This document shows, piece by piece, positions 1 to 9,966 of a stretch of 64,000 nt of DNA (positions are counted from its first letter, which is position 1; each line of letters starts with the position of its first letter). The position numbers and the translations under genes are program-made. This DNA is from Azospirillum cavernae (lineage in GTDB: Bacteria > Pseudomonadota > Alphaproteobacteria > Azospirillales > Azospirillaceae), in assembly GCF_003590795.1 (NCBI RefSeq), contig NZ_QYUL01000001.1, positions 1,195,001 through 1,259,000 of the forward strand, in the 5' to 3' direction. The notes below the pieces were generated by a model, which was given only the letters and a program-made list of their open reading frames with translations, was not told the origin of the DNA and did no database searches.

Positions 1-476
1 GCCGCCGCGCCAAAGCGGCTCATGCTGTTCAGCACGCCGCCATAAAGCGAGACCAGGGCGATGAACAGCAGATAGGGAAAGGTGATGCTGGTGAACAGAA
101 CGGCCAGCCGAAACTTCTCCGGCTCGTCGGAAAAGCCCGGCGCGAAGACCGTCATGAATTGCGGCATGATCGCCAGAATGCCCAGCACGAAGACCAGTTG
201 CACCGCCAACAGCAGCGCCATCACCTCTTCGGCGAAGCGCTTGGCGGCGGCCTGCCCGTCCTCCACCAGCTTGCCCGAGAACAGCGGCACGAAGGCGGAG
301 TTGAAGGCCCCCTCGGCGAACAGCGCGCGGAAATGGTTGGGCAGCCGGAAGGCGACGAAAAAGGCGTCGGCCACCGGCCCCGCCCCCAACAGCGCGGCGG
401 TCAGCACGTCGCGGACAAAGCCCAAAACCCGGCTGGCCAGCGTCAGACCGCCGACGGACAGAATGTGACGAAACAC
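1..476 (-). CDS. murJ: MurJ/MviN family lipid II flippase, paralogue 1 (3' part beyond window)
   Basis: This is the N-terminal 158 codons of a polytopic membrane protein of the MurJ/MviN family (MOP superfamily), which flips lipid II to the periplasmic face for peptidoglycan synthesis. Reading from a GTG codon gives MFRHILSVGGLTLASRVLGF, followed by the family segment GAGPVADAFFVAFRLPN. There is no usable ATG nearby, and a purine-rich AAGGG lies about 15 bases upstream, so GTG is chosen. The gene runs off the left edge. It is clearly paralogous, at protein and DNA level, to the complete murJ at 49134-50702. Which copy is the essential one cannot be told from sequence. Confidence 0.85.
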   Translation of the reverse strand, partial: MFRHILSVGGLTLASRVLGFVRDVLTAALLGAGPVADAFFVAFRLPNHFRALFAEGAFNSAFVPLFSGKLVEDGQAAAKRFAEEVMALLLAVQLVFVLGILAIMPQFMTVFAPGFSDEPEKFRLAVLFTSITFPYLLFIALVSLYGGVLNSMSRFGAA

Positions 477-597
477 GATGCGGTGTGACCCTTCGCAAAA
501 ATCCCGCGAAAAAACCTTTGCCCGACATCCTAGCGACGCGGGCGCAATCGTCATAGGATCGCGGCCCTGTCCCGTCCAGCGCCACGGAAACGAAGCG

Positions 598-1377
598 ATG
601 CCGAATCCTCTGCCCTTGACCTATCTGGAAGCTGGCGAAGCCAACGGCGGCACGCCGCTGTTGGTGCTGCACGGCCTGTTCGGCTCGGCCCGAAACTGGC
701 AGACGCTGGCCCGCCGCTTCGCCGAAACCCGCCGAGTCTACGCGCTGGATCTGCGCAACCATGGCGGCGCGCCCTGGGCCGACGGCATGAGCTACCCGCA
801 GATGGCCGACGACGTTCTGCGCTTCCTCGATGACCGGGGATTCGCGCGGGCCAACGTGGTCGGCCATTCGATGGGCGGCAAAACGGCGATGACGCTGGCC
901 CTGCGCCACCCCGACCGGGTCGCCCGGCTGGTGGTGGTGGACATCGCCCCGGTCGCCTACACCCACACCCACGCCCCCTACGTCGCCGCCATGAAGGCCG
1001 CCGATCTGACCACCTGCACGCGGCGCCAGGAGGTGGAGGCGCAGTTGGTCGCCGCCGTGCCGGAAGCGCCCTTGCGCTCCTTCCTGATGCAGAATCTGGT
1101 TCTGGAGAATGGCGTGTTCTCGTGGCGGGTCAATCTCGACGCCATCGGCGCGGCCATGGCTGATTTGATCGGCTTTCCCGATCTGGGCGACGCCCGCTAC
1201 GACGGCCCGGCCCTGTTCATCGGCGGCACGGCCTCCGACTACATCCGCCCGGAGAACCACGCGGCGATCCGCCAGCGCTTCCCCAAGGCGGAGATCACCA
1301 TGATGGAGGGGGCCGGGCATTGGCTGCACGCCGAACGGCCCGATGACTTCGCCGCGATGATCGAAAACTTCGCGTAA
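598..1377 (+). CDS. Alpha/beta hydrolase, YbfF-like esterase
   Basis: A 259-residue cytosolic alpha/beta hydrolase. The oxyanion segment VLHGLFGSARNW lies near residues 23-34, the nucleophile elbow GHSMGG puts the catalytic Ser at residue 91, and the catalytic His is in GAGHWLH near residue 241. The LFGS/NW pattern and the length fit the YbfF family of short-chain acyl (thio)esterases. The ATG at 598 is chosen because it gives the usual short N-terminus before the first strand; the open frame extends upstream without family sequence. It is divergent from murJ and precedes enolase. The natural substrate cannot be inferred. Confidence 0.85.
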   Translation: MPNPLPLTYLEAGEANGGTPLLVLHGLFGSARNWQTLARRFAETRRVYALDLRNHGGAPWADGMSYPQMADDVLRFLDDRGFARANVVGHSMGGKTAMTLALRHPDRVARLVVVDIAPVAYTHTHAPYVAAMKAADLTTCTRRQEVEAQLVAAVPEAPLRSFLMQNLVLENGVFSWRVNLDAIGAAMADLIGFPDLGDARYDGPALFIGGTASDYIRPENHAAIRQRFPKAEITMMEGAGHWLHAERPDDFAAMIENFA

Positions 1378-2790
<1,413 letters not shown>

Positions 2791-2813
2791 TCACCCTACG
2801 CCTGCCGGTCATG

Positions 2814-2851
2814 AAAAAGCCCCGCTCCGGCATCCCGGAGCGGGGCTTTTT
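2814..2851. terminator. Bidirectional rho-independent terminator between eno and the chemoreceptor gene
   Basis: A perfect 17-bp inverted repeat (AAAAAGCCCCGCTCCGG and its complement) encloses a four-base loop. It has A5 on the left and T5 on the right, so it terminates on both strands. It lies between the convergent eno and MCP genes. Confidence 0.95.
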
Positions 2852-2874
2852 CTTTGGCCGATGGGCGCGTCCGA

Positions 2875-4566
2875 TCAAGCCGCGCGAATGCCCTGGAAGA
2901 AGGACACCACCTCGTGACGCAGGCGTTCGGCGTGATGGGACAATTCACCCGCCGCGCCAAGAACCTGGGTCGCCGCCGCGCCGGTTTGCCCCGCCGCCGC
3001 GCTGACGCCGCCAACCGTGTCGCTGACATTGCCCATGCCCATGGCGGCCGCCTGGACGTTCCGGGAAATCTCGTTGGTCGCCGCCGTCTGCTGATCGACC
3101 GACTCGGTCATGTCGCGGGCGATTCCGTGCAGTTCGGTGATGATTCCGGTGATCTCCTGAATCGCGCGCACCGCGTTTCCCGTCACCTTCTGCATCTCGT
3201 CGATCTGGCTTGAGATGTCCTCGGTCGCCCGCGCCGTTTGGGTGGCCAACCCCTTCACCTCGCTGGCGACGACGGCGAAACCCTTGCCCGCCTCGCCCGC
3301 GCGCGCCGCCTCGATGGTGGCGTTCAGCGCCAGCAGGTTGGTCTGGCTGGCGATCTCGCCGATCAACTGAACCACCTCGCCAATGCGGGTCGCCGCCTCG
3401 GTCAGGCTGCGCACCGTCTCGTTGGTGCGACCGGCCTCGGCGACCGCCCGGTCGGCGATGGCGCTCGATTCGACCGCCCGGCGTCCGATTTCCTGAATCG
3501 ACGACGACAATTGTTCGGTCGCCGCCGCCACCGCCTGAACGTTGTTGGTGGCGCCGGTGACGATCCCCGTCGCGCTGGCCGCCTGCCCCGACGTGCTTTG
3601 GGCCGTGATCGTCATGTCGCGGGCCGTGGCGTCCAACTGCGACGCCGCCGAGGCGACCGTGTGGAGCGTTTCGGTGGCGCTGCGGTCAAACCGGGCGATC
3701 AACTCCTCAATCCGGGCGGCGCGCTCGATTTGCTGGCGCTGTTCCGCGTCACGGGCGGCCTCCAACCGTTGGCGCTCCATCCCATTGTCGCGGAAAACCT
3801 GTAGGGCGCGGGCCATGCCGCTGATTTCGTCACGACGGTCGGCGTAAGGAATTGGCGTGTGCAAATCCCCTTGAGCCAACTCCCCCATCACCGCCGTCAT
3901 GCGGGTGATTGGCCGCGACACCCCGACAACAAGACTGCGAGTGACGGCGCCCAGCACCAAAAGCCCAACGACGATGGCCGCCAACGACGCCTCGCTTATG
4001 AGCGTTCCAAGCGCCAAATCTTCCGAAGCCCGCACATTGACGCGTTGGTCAAGCTGCTTGGAGACTTCCAGAATGGCCTTGCGCAGCGGTGGCGACAGGT
4101 CAAGCCAGAGGTCATAATGCCCGCCAAGCGGGGCTGATCCCTTCAGCGCTTGGCTGAGCTTGCTGGTGAAGGCGGGAAACTCCGCCATCGCCTGGGCGGC
4201 GGCCTTGGTCGCCGCGCCGCGCTCCGCCTCGGGAATCAGCGCCAGCAGGTCGCTCCAGTTGCGTTGCACGCCGTCGAGCGCCTGAGCGACCCGATCCGCT
4301 GATCCAGGCGATGAGTAGATCGTCGCCATCACGCCAAGAACCCGCGAATTCACCGTGTCCATGTCGTTGTAGAGCGCCGTCATCGACGCGCGAACCTTCA
4401 GGTCGCGACCGCTCAAATCGTTGAGAAAACCAACGCTGTGCTGGTTCCAAAAGACCGACAGCGCCGTCACCCCGATGAAGAGGAGCGCGACGACCGCCAT
4501 CAGGGCCGGAACCCGAAAACCAATCTGTCCGATTTTGTCCCGCAACCGTCCCGTCACCACAGTCAT
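2875..4566 (-). CDS. Methyl-accepting chemotaxis protein
   Basis: A 563-residue transmembrane chemoreceptor. Order of parts: TM1 near residues 17-37, a periplasmic sensor of about 150 residues rich in predicted helix, TM2 near 190-212, a HAMP domain (SRPITRMTAVMGELAQGDL), then a long cytoplasmic coiled coil. The coiled coil has the hairpin-tip signature EIASQTNLLALNATIEAARA that binds CheA and CheW. A GGGGGAG ribosome site precedes the ATG. The gene follows the exported rhodanese-like gene by 41 bases on the same strand, so the pair may be co-transcribed and functionally linked. The ligand is unknown. Confidence 0.95.
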   Translation of the reverse strand: MTVVTGRLRDKIGQIGFRVPALMAVVALLFIGVTALSVFWNQHSVGFLNDLSGRDLKVRASMTALYNDMDTVNSRVLGVMATIYSSPGSADRVAQALDGVQRNWSDLLALIPEAERGAATKAAAQAMAEFPAFTSKLSQALKGSAPLGGHYDLWLDLSPPLRKAILEVSKQLDQRVNVRASEDLALGTLISEASLAAIVVGLLVLGAVTRSLVVGVSRPITRMTAVMGELAQGDLHTPIPYADRRDEISGMARALQVFRDNGMERQRLEAARDAEQRQQIERAARIEELIARFDRSATETLHTVASAASQLDATARDMTITAQSTSGQAASATGIVTGATNNVQAVAAATEQLSSSIQEIGRRAVESSAIADRAVAEAGRTNETVRSLTEAATRIGEVVQLIGEIASQTNLLALNATIEAARAGEAGKGFAVVASEVKGLATQTARATEDISSQIDEMQKVTGNAVRAIQEITGIITELHGIARDMTESVDQQTAATNEISRNVQAAAMGMGNVSDTVGGVSAAAGQTGAAATQVLGAAGELSHHAERLRHEVVSFFQGIRAA

Positions 4567-4607
4567 GTCACTCCCCCCGTCCTAAAGCGCTGGCTGCAAG
4601 GCGCGCG

Positions 4608-5033
4608 TCACTGTTCGCTCGGCAGCCCGGCCTTGCTCCACTCGCTCCAACCACCGCGCAGCCACTTGACGTTCTTGTAACCGGCTTCCGCCGCCGCCTT
4701 GGCCGCGTCAACCGCCGACCAACCATCCGTGCCATGACCGTAAATGAGGATCACGGCGTCCTTGTTGGCGCCGAAGGCAGAGGGATCGATCGCCTTGGTC
4801 TGCTCGTTGATGGCCGAGCGGATGGACTTCGCGCCAGGCAAATGGCCTTCGACGTAAGCTGCCTTTTTGCGCACATCCAGCGCGACGCCGCCCTTCTCAA
4901 TCAGGGTTTTGGCGTCAACCGCCGTCACCGTCGCGACCCCCGGCAACGTCGGGGGCGTTTCCCCGGTCTGCGCGAAGGCGCTGGAAGCCATGAGAAAAAC
5001 CGCCGCTGCCGCAAGGGAAATCAAAGACTTCAT
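4608..5033 (-). CDS. Exported rhodanese-like domain protein without catalytic cysteine
   Basis: A 141-residue periplasmic protein: an N-terminal signal peptide (MKSLISLAAAAVFLMASSAFA) followed by a single rhodanese domain. The fold is recognisable from VALDVRKKAAYVEGHLPGA and the C-terminal WLRGGWSEWSKAGLP. At the active-site loop the family has a Cys; here the loop reads YGHGTDGWSAV, and the mature protein contains no cysteine. Sulfur transfer is therefore unlikely, and a binding or sensory role is inferred. It lies upstream of a chemoreceptor gene on the same strand. Confidence 0.8.
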   Translation of the reverse strand: MKSLISLAAAAVFLMASSAFAQTGETPPTLPGVATVTAVDAKTLIEKGGVALDVRKKAAYVEGHLPGAKSIRSAINEQTKAIDPSAFGANKDAVILIYGHGTDGWSAVDAAKAAAEAGYKNVKWLRGGWSEWSKAGLPSEQ

Positions 5034-5372
5034 GAGAGCGCCACCCTTTCAAGAATCAGAACGATCAAGTTATTGTGTCGAGAATATAATATTTGATCCA
5101 TATCATTTCAACTGAAGAAATCCTGTTCTTTTTGTGAAATTTTATAATCAGTTAAAAGTTATAAAACTTCGACAAAGCGAAGAAAAAACAGCGATTCCAT
5201 TGTTTATTATTAACTTCTAATCTTATATTTCAGCAGAATTATGAATTTTTGCTCAAATCCATAATTTTAATATTGGTAATCAACAAGGCGTGAGAATCCG
5301 TGCGGAAGCGCATCGCCCGCTCTGATGTTTGTTTGACTCGAGGCCGAACGCCGGAGACCGAACGCGGACGCG
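5034..5372. other. AT-rich intergenic region, no gene seen
   Basis: About 340 bases, strikingly AT-rich against the roughly 65% GC of the surroundings, between the rhodanese-like gene and phaZ. I see no convincing reading frame or terminator. It contains one FNR/FixK-type palindrome and several TATA-like stretches, so it most likely holds the promoter of the rhodanese-chemoreceptor pair. Confidence 0.6.
5093..5106 (-). promoter_or_regulatory. Candidate FNR/FixK-type anaerobox
   Basis: The sequence TTGATCCATATCAT matches nine of the ten defined positions of the FNR consensus TTGAT-N4-ATCAA. It lies about 60 bases upstream of the rhodanese-like start codon inside the AT-rich region, a plausible activating position. 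One site alone can arise by chance in AT-rich DNA, so confidence is modest. Confidence 0.4.
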
Positions 5373-6422
5373 CTATTCCGCCAGCGTCGCGATCATCTTG
5401 CGCACGGCCTGCATCTGGAAACCGCCCTTGCGGGCGAAATCATAGCCGGTGTAGCCGAACCAGTCCCAGCAGGCCTTTGGGTTGGAGGTCGGTTTGGCCT
5501 TGGCGTCGATCTGCGGGTAAAGCACAATGATGTTGTTCACGTCGGCCCAGCGGTTGTAACCGGCGTGGACGGCGTAATGGTCGCCAATCAGGTTCGACGC
5601 CATCCGGCAGCCGTGAAAGGCGACGTGCAGGCGGCAGGTCTGGCCGCCGCTGGAGCAGGAGTCCGGCACATAAATGTAGCCGCTGGTCGCCATGCCGGTG
5701 CGGCTGGGGTCGCCCATGTAGGGCGTCTGATCGAACAACACGGGATGCTTGGAGGCCGTCGGCGCGTTCGGCTTGCGGCTGTCGGGATACAGGTGGGACA
5801 GGATGTCGCCCGCTTGATCGTACTGGCAGTTGTTGATGAACTCCGCCGGTTGCTCCCCCTTGGGGATGAAGTCGCAGGGCGCGCCGTAACCGTCGGTGAT
5901 CTGCGCGTGCGCGGCCTCGGGCAGCTTGACGTATTTGACGTTGGCGTCCGGCACGCCCAACGCCTTGTAAAGCAGCGCCGCCGCGTCGGCGACCGGGCGC
6001 TTCACGGTCACGTCGTTCCCGCCGTTGAACAGATAGACCCGCGCGACCGCCAGATTGGTCAGCGGGTCGATGTCCTTGGCCTTTTCCCGCGTCCGGGCGT
6101 TGGTGGCCAGCGCGGCCACGTCCGGCGCGCCGATCAACACGTCCATGCAGCGCTTCAGCGCCACCATCGCCATCGCCTGCCCGCTCGACACCTCGGCGCA
6201 GGCGTAGGGACCACCGGCGACGACGCCAACCCCCTTCACCAGACCGGAGAAGGCGATCTGGAATTGCCCGGCCATGTAGGCGCCCGAGGAAATGCCGGAC
6301 ACCGTCGTTTGCGCCGGATCAATCTTCAAGCTCAGCTTCGCCAGCGACAATTCGGCGCTGATCGCCGGGCCAGCCGCCAAGGACAGAAGAGCGGCGCTCA
6401 GAAACAGGCTGCGAAAGCGCAT
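5373..6422 (-). CDS. phaZ: Secreted/periplasmic PHB depolymerase family esterase
   Basis: A 349-residue exported esterase that would hydrolyse poly-3-hydroxybutyrate or its oligomers. The signal peptide is MRFRSLFLSAALLSLAAGPA-ISA. The lipase box GISSG lies close to the mature N-terminus (Ser45), and VAFHGCRMAS is the oxyanion-type segment of PHB depolymerases. A nucleophile near the N-terminus fits the type II catalytic domain, as in the periplasmic PhaZ1 of Rhodospirillum rubrum. No separate substrate-binding domain is visible, so a periplasmic or soluble-oligomer role is more likely than attack on extracellular polymer. The start is set at the ATG that opens the signal peptide. phaC lies 1.5 kb away. 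Confidence 0.85.
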   Translation of the reverse strand: MRFRSLFLSAALLSLAAGPAISAELSLAKLSLKIDPAQTTVSGISSGAYMAGQFQIAFSGLVKGVGVVAGGPYACAEVSSGQAMAMVALKRCMDVLIGAPDVAALATNARTREKAKDIDPLTNLAVARVYLFNGGNDVTVKRPVADAAALLYKALGVPDANVKYVKLPEAAHAQITDGYGAPCDFIPKGEQPAEFINNCQYDQAGDILSHLYPDSRKPNAPTASKHPVLFDQTPYMGDPSRTGMATSGYIYVPDSCSSGGQTCRLHVAFHGCRMASNLIGDHYAVHAGYNRWADVNNIIVLYPQIDAKAKPTSNPKACWDWFGYTGYDFARKGGFQMQAVRKMIATLAE

Positions 6423-6618
6423 GCGCGTCACCTTATGTCGAAGAAGAGCCTTGACCATCGCCTCGGCGGCGGCGCTCCGCGATCCACGTCCGCCGAGAAA
6501 ATCTAAGTCCTGTGTAACCTCCCTCGCTTCAGCAACCAAGAGGGTTTTCCCGGCAAGCTTTCTCCACCTGGGGACATGCCGGGCGGACCAACCCGCGCGC
6601 GCCGATCTTCCGCCCATG

Positions 6619-6657
6619 AAAAAGGGCCGCCCCGGATGCTTCCCCGAGGTCGGCCCC
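6619..6657 (-). terminator. Rho-independent terminator of the peroxiredoxin gene
   Basis: Read on the minus strand, a GC-rich imperfect stem (GGGGCCGACCTCGG paired with CCGGGGCGGCCC) is followed by T5, just after the peroxiredoxin stop codon. It separates that gene from phaZ. Confidence 0.8.
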
Positions 6658-6680
6658 ATTCCTTCACCCAACTCGGTCAA

Positions 6681-7208
6681 TCAGGCGCGCAGATAGCCCA
6701 GAATATTTTCCGGCGAGGATTCGCCGTAGGGATCGCCGTTTTCACCGTCGTCGTTGATGCCCGGCTCCTCGAACCATTTCTCGATCACGCCGTCCTTGAC
6801 GACCATGGCGTAACGCCAGGAGCGATAGCCGAAACCGACATGATCCTTGTCGATCAGCATACCCATGCGGCGGGTGAAATGGCCCGACCCGTCGGGGATC
6901 AGCTTGACCTTGCTCAGGTTCAGGCTCTTGCCCCATTGGAACATCACGAAGGCGTCGTTGACGCTCAGGCAATAGACGTCGTCAACGCCCAGCGCCTTGA
7001 ACTCGTCGTGCAGCCGCTCGAAGGCGGGGCACTGCTCGTTCGAGCAGGTCGGGGTGAAGGCGCCGGGCAGCGAGAACACCACCACGCGCTTGCCCGCGAA
7101 CAGGTCGTCGCTCGTCACATCCTGCCAACGGAACGGGTTCGGACCGCCGACGCTTTCATCACGCACGCGGGTCTTGAACACAACCGAGGGGACTTTGCGC
7201 CCTTCCAT
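6681..7208 (-). CDS. Peroxiredoxin, Prx5 type
   Basis: A 175-residue thiol peroxidase that reduces hydrogen peroxide and alkyl hydroperoxides, using glutathione/glutaredoxin or thioredoxin as reductant. The peroxidatic Cys is in FSLPGAFTPTC (residue 55), with a second Cys at 60 in SNEQCP, the usual Prx5 spacing. The C-terminal RSWRYAMVVKDGVIEKWFEE is also typical. The ATG at MEGRKVPSVV has a GGAG ribosome site and matches family length; the upstream in-frame extension is discarded. It lies between two PHA genes, but no functional link is shown. Confidence 0.93.
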   Translation of the reverse strand: MEGRKVPSVVFKTRVRDESVGGPNPFRWQDVTSDDLFAGKRVVVFSLPGAFTPTCSNEQCPAFERLHDEFKALGVDDVYCLSVNDAFVMFQWGKSLNLSKVKLIPDGSGHFTRRMGMLIDKDHVGFGYRSWRYAMVVKDGVIEKWFEEPGINDDGENGDPYGESSPENILGYLRA

Positions 7209-7354
7209 AGACCGTCTCCGAAATTCAAAATTGGACCGGAACGACCGCCCCACAAAGGGGGACGGTCGCGGGGAAAGCGTGCTGCGTGCGAATCATAGCG
7301 CGTTCGTCTCAAGGTTCAACCCCAGCCCAGCGAGCCGCGTCGAATCGGCTCAGC

Positions 7355-7747
7355 TCAGCTCTTGCCGGGCTTGAGGTTGGGCTTGGCCGGAACCTCCAAC
7401 GGAGTCGGCATCGGAATGGCCTCCGTCTCGGCTTTGCGGCGGCGCGACGTCGCCCGGTCGCCCGCCAGCTTGTCCATTTTGACCTGCCGTTGGGCTTCCG
7501 TGCTCAGCCCCGTGGGGCGCGGCGGCACCAAACCGAGGGTTGGGTAGTCGCTGCGATCCTCTTTCATCGCGCGGATGGGCGACGGATTGTCGCTGACCGA
7601 CCCGGAATTGCCGACCACAGCCCCCAGAAGACCATCGTCAAAACTCCCGACGGCGCAGGCGGAAAGACCAAAAATCATAGGCGTTGCAACGCACAACAGA
7701 CCAAGTCCCCGCAAGACCGCCCCCGCCCTCTGTCCACCCTTGACCAT
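7355..7747 (-). CDS. Small predicted lipoprotein, uncharacterised
   Basis: A 130-residue protein with a signal peptide ending in the lipobox-like LSAC, so it is probably lipidated and envelope-anchored. The rest is polar, with Arg/Lys-rich and Pro-rich stretches (RRRKAETEAIPMPTPLEVPAK) and no recognised domain; it looks largely disordered. The start at MVKGGQRAGAV is supported by an AAGGGG site about eight bases upstream and places the signal peptide at the N-terminus. It is divergent from phaC, with 230 bases between them. Confidence 0.7.
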   Translation of the reverse strand: MVKGGQRAGAVLRGLGLLCVATPMIFGLSACAVGSFDDGLLGAVVGNSGSVSDNPSPIRAMKEDRSDYPTLGLVPPRPTGLSTEAQRQVKMDKLAGDRATSRRRKAETEAIPMPTPLEVPAKPNLKPGKS

Positions 7748-7977
7748 CGGTCGCCCCTTGTCGCTTGCCGCATCGTCGCTCTTGTGCGGCGCTGCGTGAA
7801 ATGAAATGTTCACATCTACGGTGTATGAGGAACCCCGGATTTATACCGCACCGCGTCACAAAAGGACTTGCCGTCAGACGCCTTCCACGGCGACCATAGG
7901 CCGCCTGCCTGTGTATAGCTGCCCGCAAGCCCCTCCTGAAGCGCAAAACTCGCTTAAGACAAGAAGGACCGCAACTC

Positions 7978-9777
7978 ATGGCCGAGAACCAGGCCCCCGA
8001 CGTCAAGCTTCCCGATCCGGTCGAAATGTCGCGCGCGATGACCCGCATCGCCGAACAGAGCCAGCGGCTTGTCTCCGAGTTTCTGTCGCGTCAGGCCGCC
8101 GACGGCATGGGCGCGAAAAGCCCCGACCCGATGGGCGTCGGCCACGCCTTCCTTGAGATGACCACCCGCATGATGGCCGACCCGGCCAAGCTCATGCAGG
8201 CGCAGATGACCTTGTGGCAGGATTACCTGACCCTGTGGCAGCGTACGACCCAGCGGATGTTCGGCCAGGATTCACAGCCGGTGATCGCCCCCAACAAGGA
8301 CGATCGCCGCTTCAAGGATTCGGCCTGGGACGAGAACACCCTGTTCGACTTCATCAAGCAGTCCTACCTGCTGAGCGCCCGGTGGATGCAATCCACGGTC
8401 AATCAGGTCGATGGCCTGGACGACCACACCGCCAAGAAGGTGGATTTCTACACCCGCCAGTTCGTCGACGCGATGGCGCCGTCGAACTTCGTCATGACCA
8501 ACCCCGAGGTTCTGCGCAAGACCATCGAGAGCGGCGGCGAGAATCTGGTGAAGGGTCTGGAGCATCTGCTGACGGATCTGGAGCGCGGCAAGGGCGAGCT
8601 GCGCATCTCGATGACCGACTACGACGCTTTCCAGTTGGGCAAGAACATCGCGGTGACGCCCGGCAAGGTGGTCTTCGAGACCCCGCTGATGCAGTTGCTG
8701 CAATACACCCCGACCACGCCGGACGTGAACAAGCGTCCGCTGATGATCGTGCCGCCCTGGATCAACAAATACTACATCCTGGATCTGCGCGAGAAGAACA
8801 GCTTCATCAAGTGGGCGGTCGATCAGGGCCACACGGTGTTCGTCCTGTCCTGGGTCAACCCGGACGAGACGCTGGCCGCCAAGGGCTTTGAAGATTACAT
8901 GTTCGAAGGCCCACTGGCCGCGTTGGACGCCATCGAAAAGGCGACCGGCGAGAAGGACGTGAACGCCATCGGCTATTGCCTGGGCGGCACGCTGCTGGCC
9001 TCGACCCTGGCCTATATGGCGGTAAAGAAAGACACCCGCATCAAGTCGGCGACCTTCTTCACCACCATGCTGGACTTCACCGAAGCCGGTGAACTGTCGA
9101 TCTTCATCGACGAGGAGCAACTGACCTTCATCGAAGGGCAGATGGCCGAACAGGGCTTCCTCGACGGCGCGAAGATGGCGACGACCTTCAACATGCTGCG
9201 CGCCAACGATCTGATCTGGTCGTTCGTGGTGAACAACTATCTGCTGGGCAAGGATCCGTTCCCGTTCGATCTGCTCTATTGGAACGGCGACAGCACCCGC
9301 ATGCCCGCCGCGATGCACAGCTTCTACCTGCGCAGCATGTACCAGAAGAATCTGCTGGTGCAGCCGGGCGCCGTGACGCTGGGCGGCGTGCCGATCGACC
9401 TGACCAAGGTGAAGACCCCCACCCTGTTCCTGTCGGCCCGCGAGGATCACATCGCCCCGTGGAAGAGCACCTACATGGGCGCTCAGCAGTTCAGCGGCCC
9501 GGTCAAGTTCGTGCTTGGCGCCTCGGGCCACATCGCTGGCGTGGTGAACCCGCCCGCCGCGAACAAATACTGCTACTGGACCAGCGACAAGCTGCCGAAA
9601 ACGAGCGACGCGTGGCTGGAAGGCGCGACGCAGACCGAAGGCTCCTGGTGGCCGGAATGGAACAAGTGGGTGTCTGAGTTCGCCGACGGCAAGGTTCCGG
9701 CCCGCCAGCCCGGCGACCACGCCCTGAAGGTTCTGGACGACGCCCCCGGCTCCTACGCCAAGGTGAAGAACAGCTAA
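7978..9777 (+). CDS. phaC: Class I polyhydroxyalkanoate synthase
   Basis: PHA synthase polymerises 3-hydroxyacyl-CoA into granule polyester. The 599-residue length and an N-terminal domain of about 250 residues fit class I. The lipase-like box is GYCLGG with nucleophile Cys334; the other triad members are Asp490 in SAREDHIAPW and His518 in GASGHIAGVVNPP. The ATG is preceded by AGAAGGA. A rho-independent terminator follows directly, so phaC appears monocistronic. No phaA or phaB lies alongside; the phasin is 37 kb away, and a PHB depolymerase lies just upstream on the other strand. Confidence 0.97.
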   Translation: MAENQAPDVKLPDPVEMSRAMTRIAEQSQRLVSEFLSRQAADGMGAKSPDPMGVGHAFLEMTTRMMADPAKLMQAQMTLWQDYLTLWQRTTQRMFGQDSQPVIAPNKDDRRFKDSAWDENTLFDFIKQSYLLSARWMQSTVNQVDGLDDHTAKKVDFYTRQFVDAMAPSNFVMTNPEVLRKTIESGGENLVKGLEHLLTDLERGKGELRISMTDYDAFQLGKNIAVTPGKVVFETPLMQLLQYTPTTPDVNKRPLMIVPPWINKYYILDLREKNSFIKWAVDQGHTVFVLSWVNPDETLAAKGFEDYMFEGPLAALDAIEKATGEKDVNAIGYCLGGTLLASTLAYMAVKKDTRIKSATFFTTMLDFTEAGELSIFIDEEQLTFIEGQMAEQGFLDGAKMATTFNMLRANDLIWSFVVNNYLLGKDPFPFDLLYWNGDSTRMPAAMHSFYLRSMYQKNLLVQPGAVTLGGVPIDLTKVKTPTLFLSAREDHIAPWKSTYMGAQQFSGPVKFVLGASGHIAGVVNPPAANKYCYWTSDKLPKTSDAWLEGATQTEGSWWPEWNKWVSEFADGKVPARQPGDHALKVLDDAPGSYAKVKNS

Positions 9778-9802
9778 CCTTGGCTTGCCTCGGTTGGTGA
9801 CG

Positions 9803-9836
9803 AAAGGCGCGCCCTTGTGGCGCGCCTTTTCTTTTT
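9803..9836 (+). terminator. Rho-independent terminator after phaC
   Basis: The 11-bp perfect stem AAAGGCGCGCC/GGCGCGCCTTT with a five-base loop is followed by TCTTTTT. It begins 25 bases after the phaC stop. Confidence 0.93.
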
Positions 9837-9966
9837 GCCGCAGGCGAAGACCCGGCCATGGCCCGCCCGCGACGGTTTCACCCGTTGACAGTTCGTCCAC
9901 CCCCGTGTGGGATTCACCGAAGCGTCATTTCCTCCTCATTCACACGTCATCACCAAGGACCAGCGC

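Noticed and set aside
4608..5033. Active thiosulfate sulfurtransferase
   Set aside because: The active-site loop and the whole mature protein lack cysteine.
7905..7935. Possible PhaR site upstream of phaC (CTGCCCGCAA)
   Set aside because: Only two bases separate TGC and GCAA instead of three, so it does not fit the pattern seen before the phasin.
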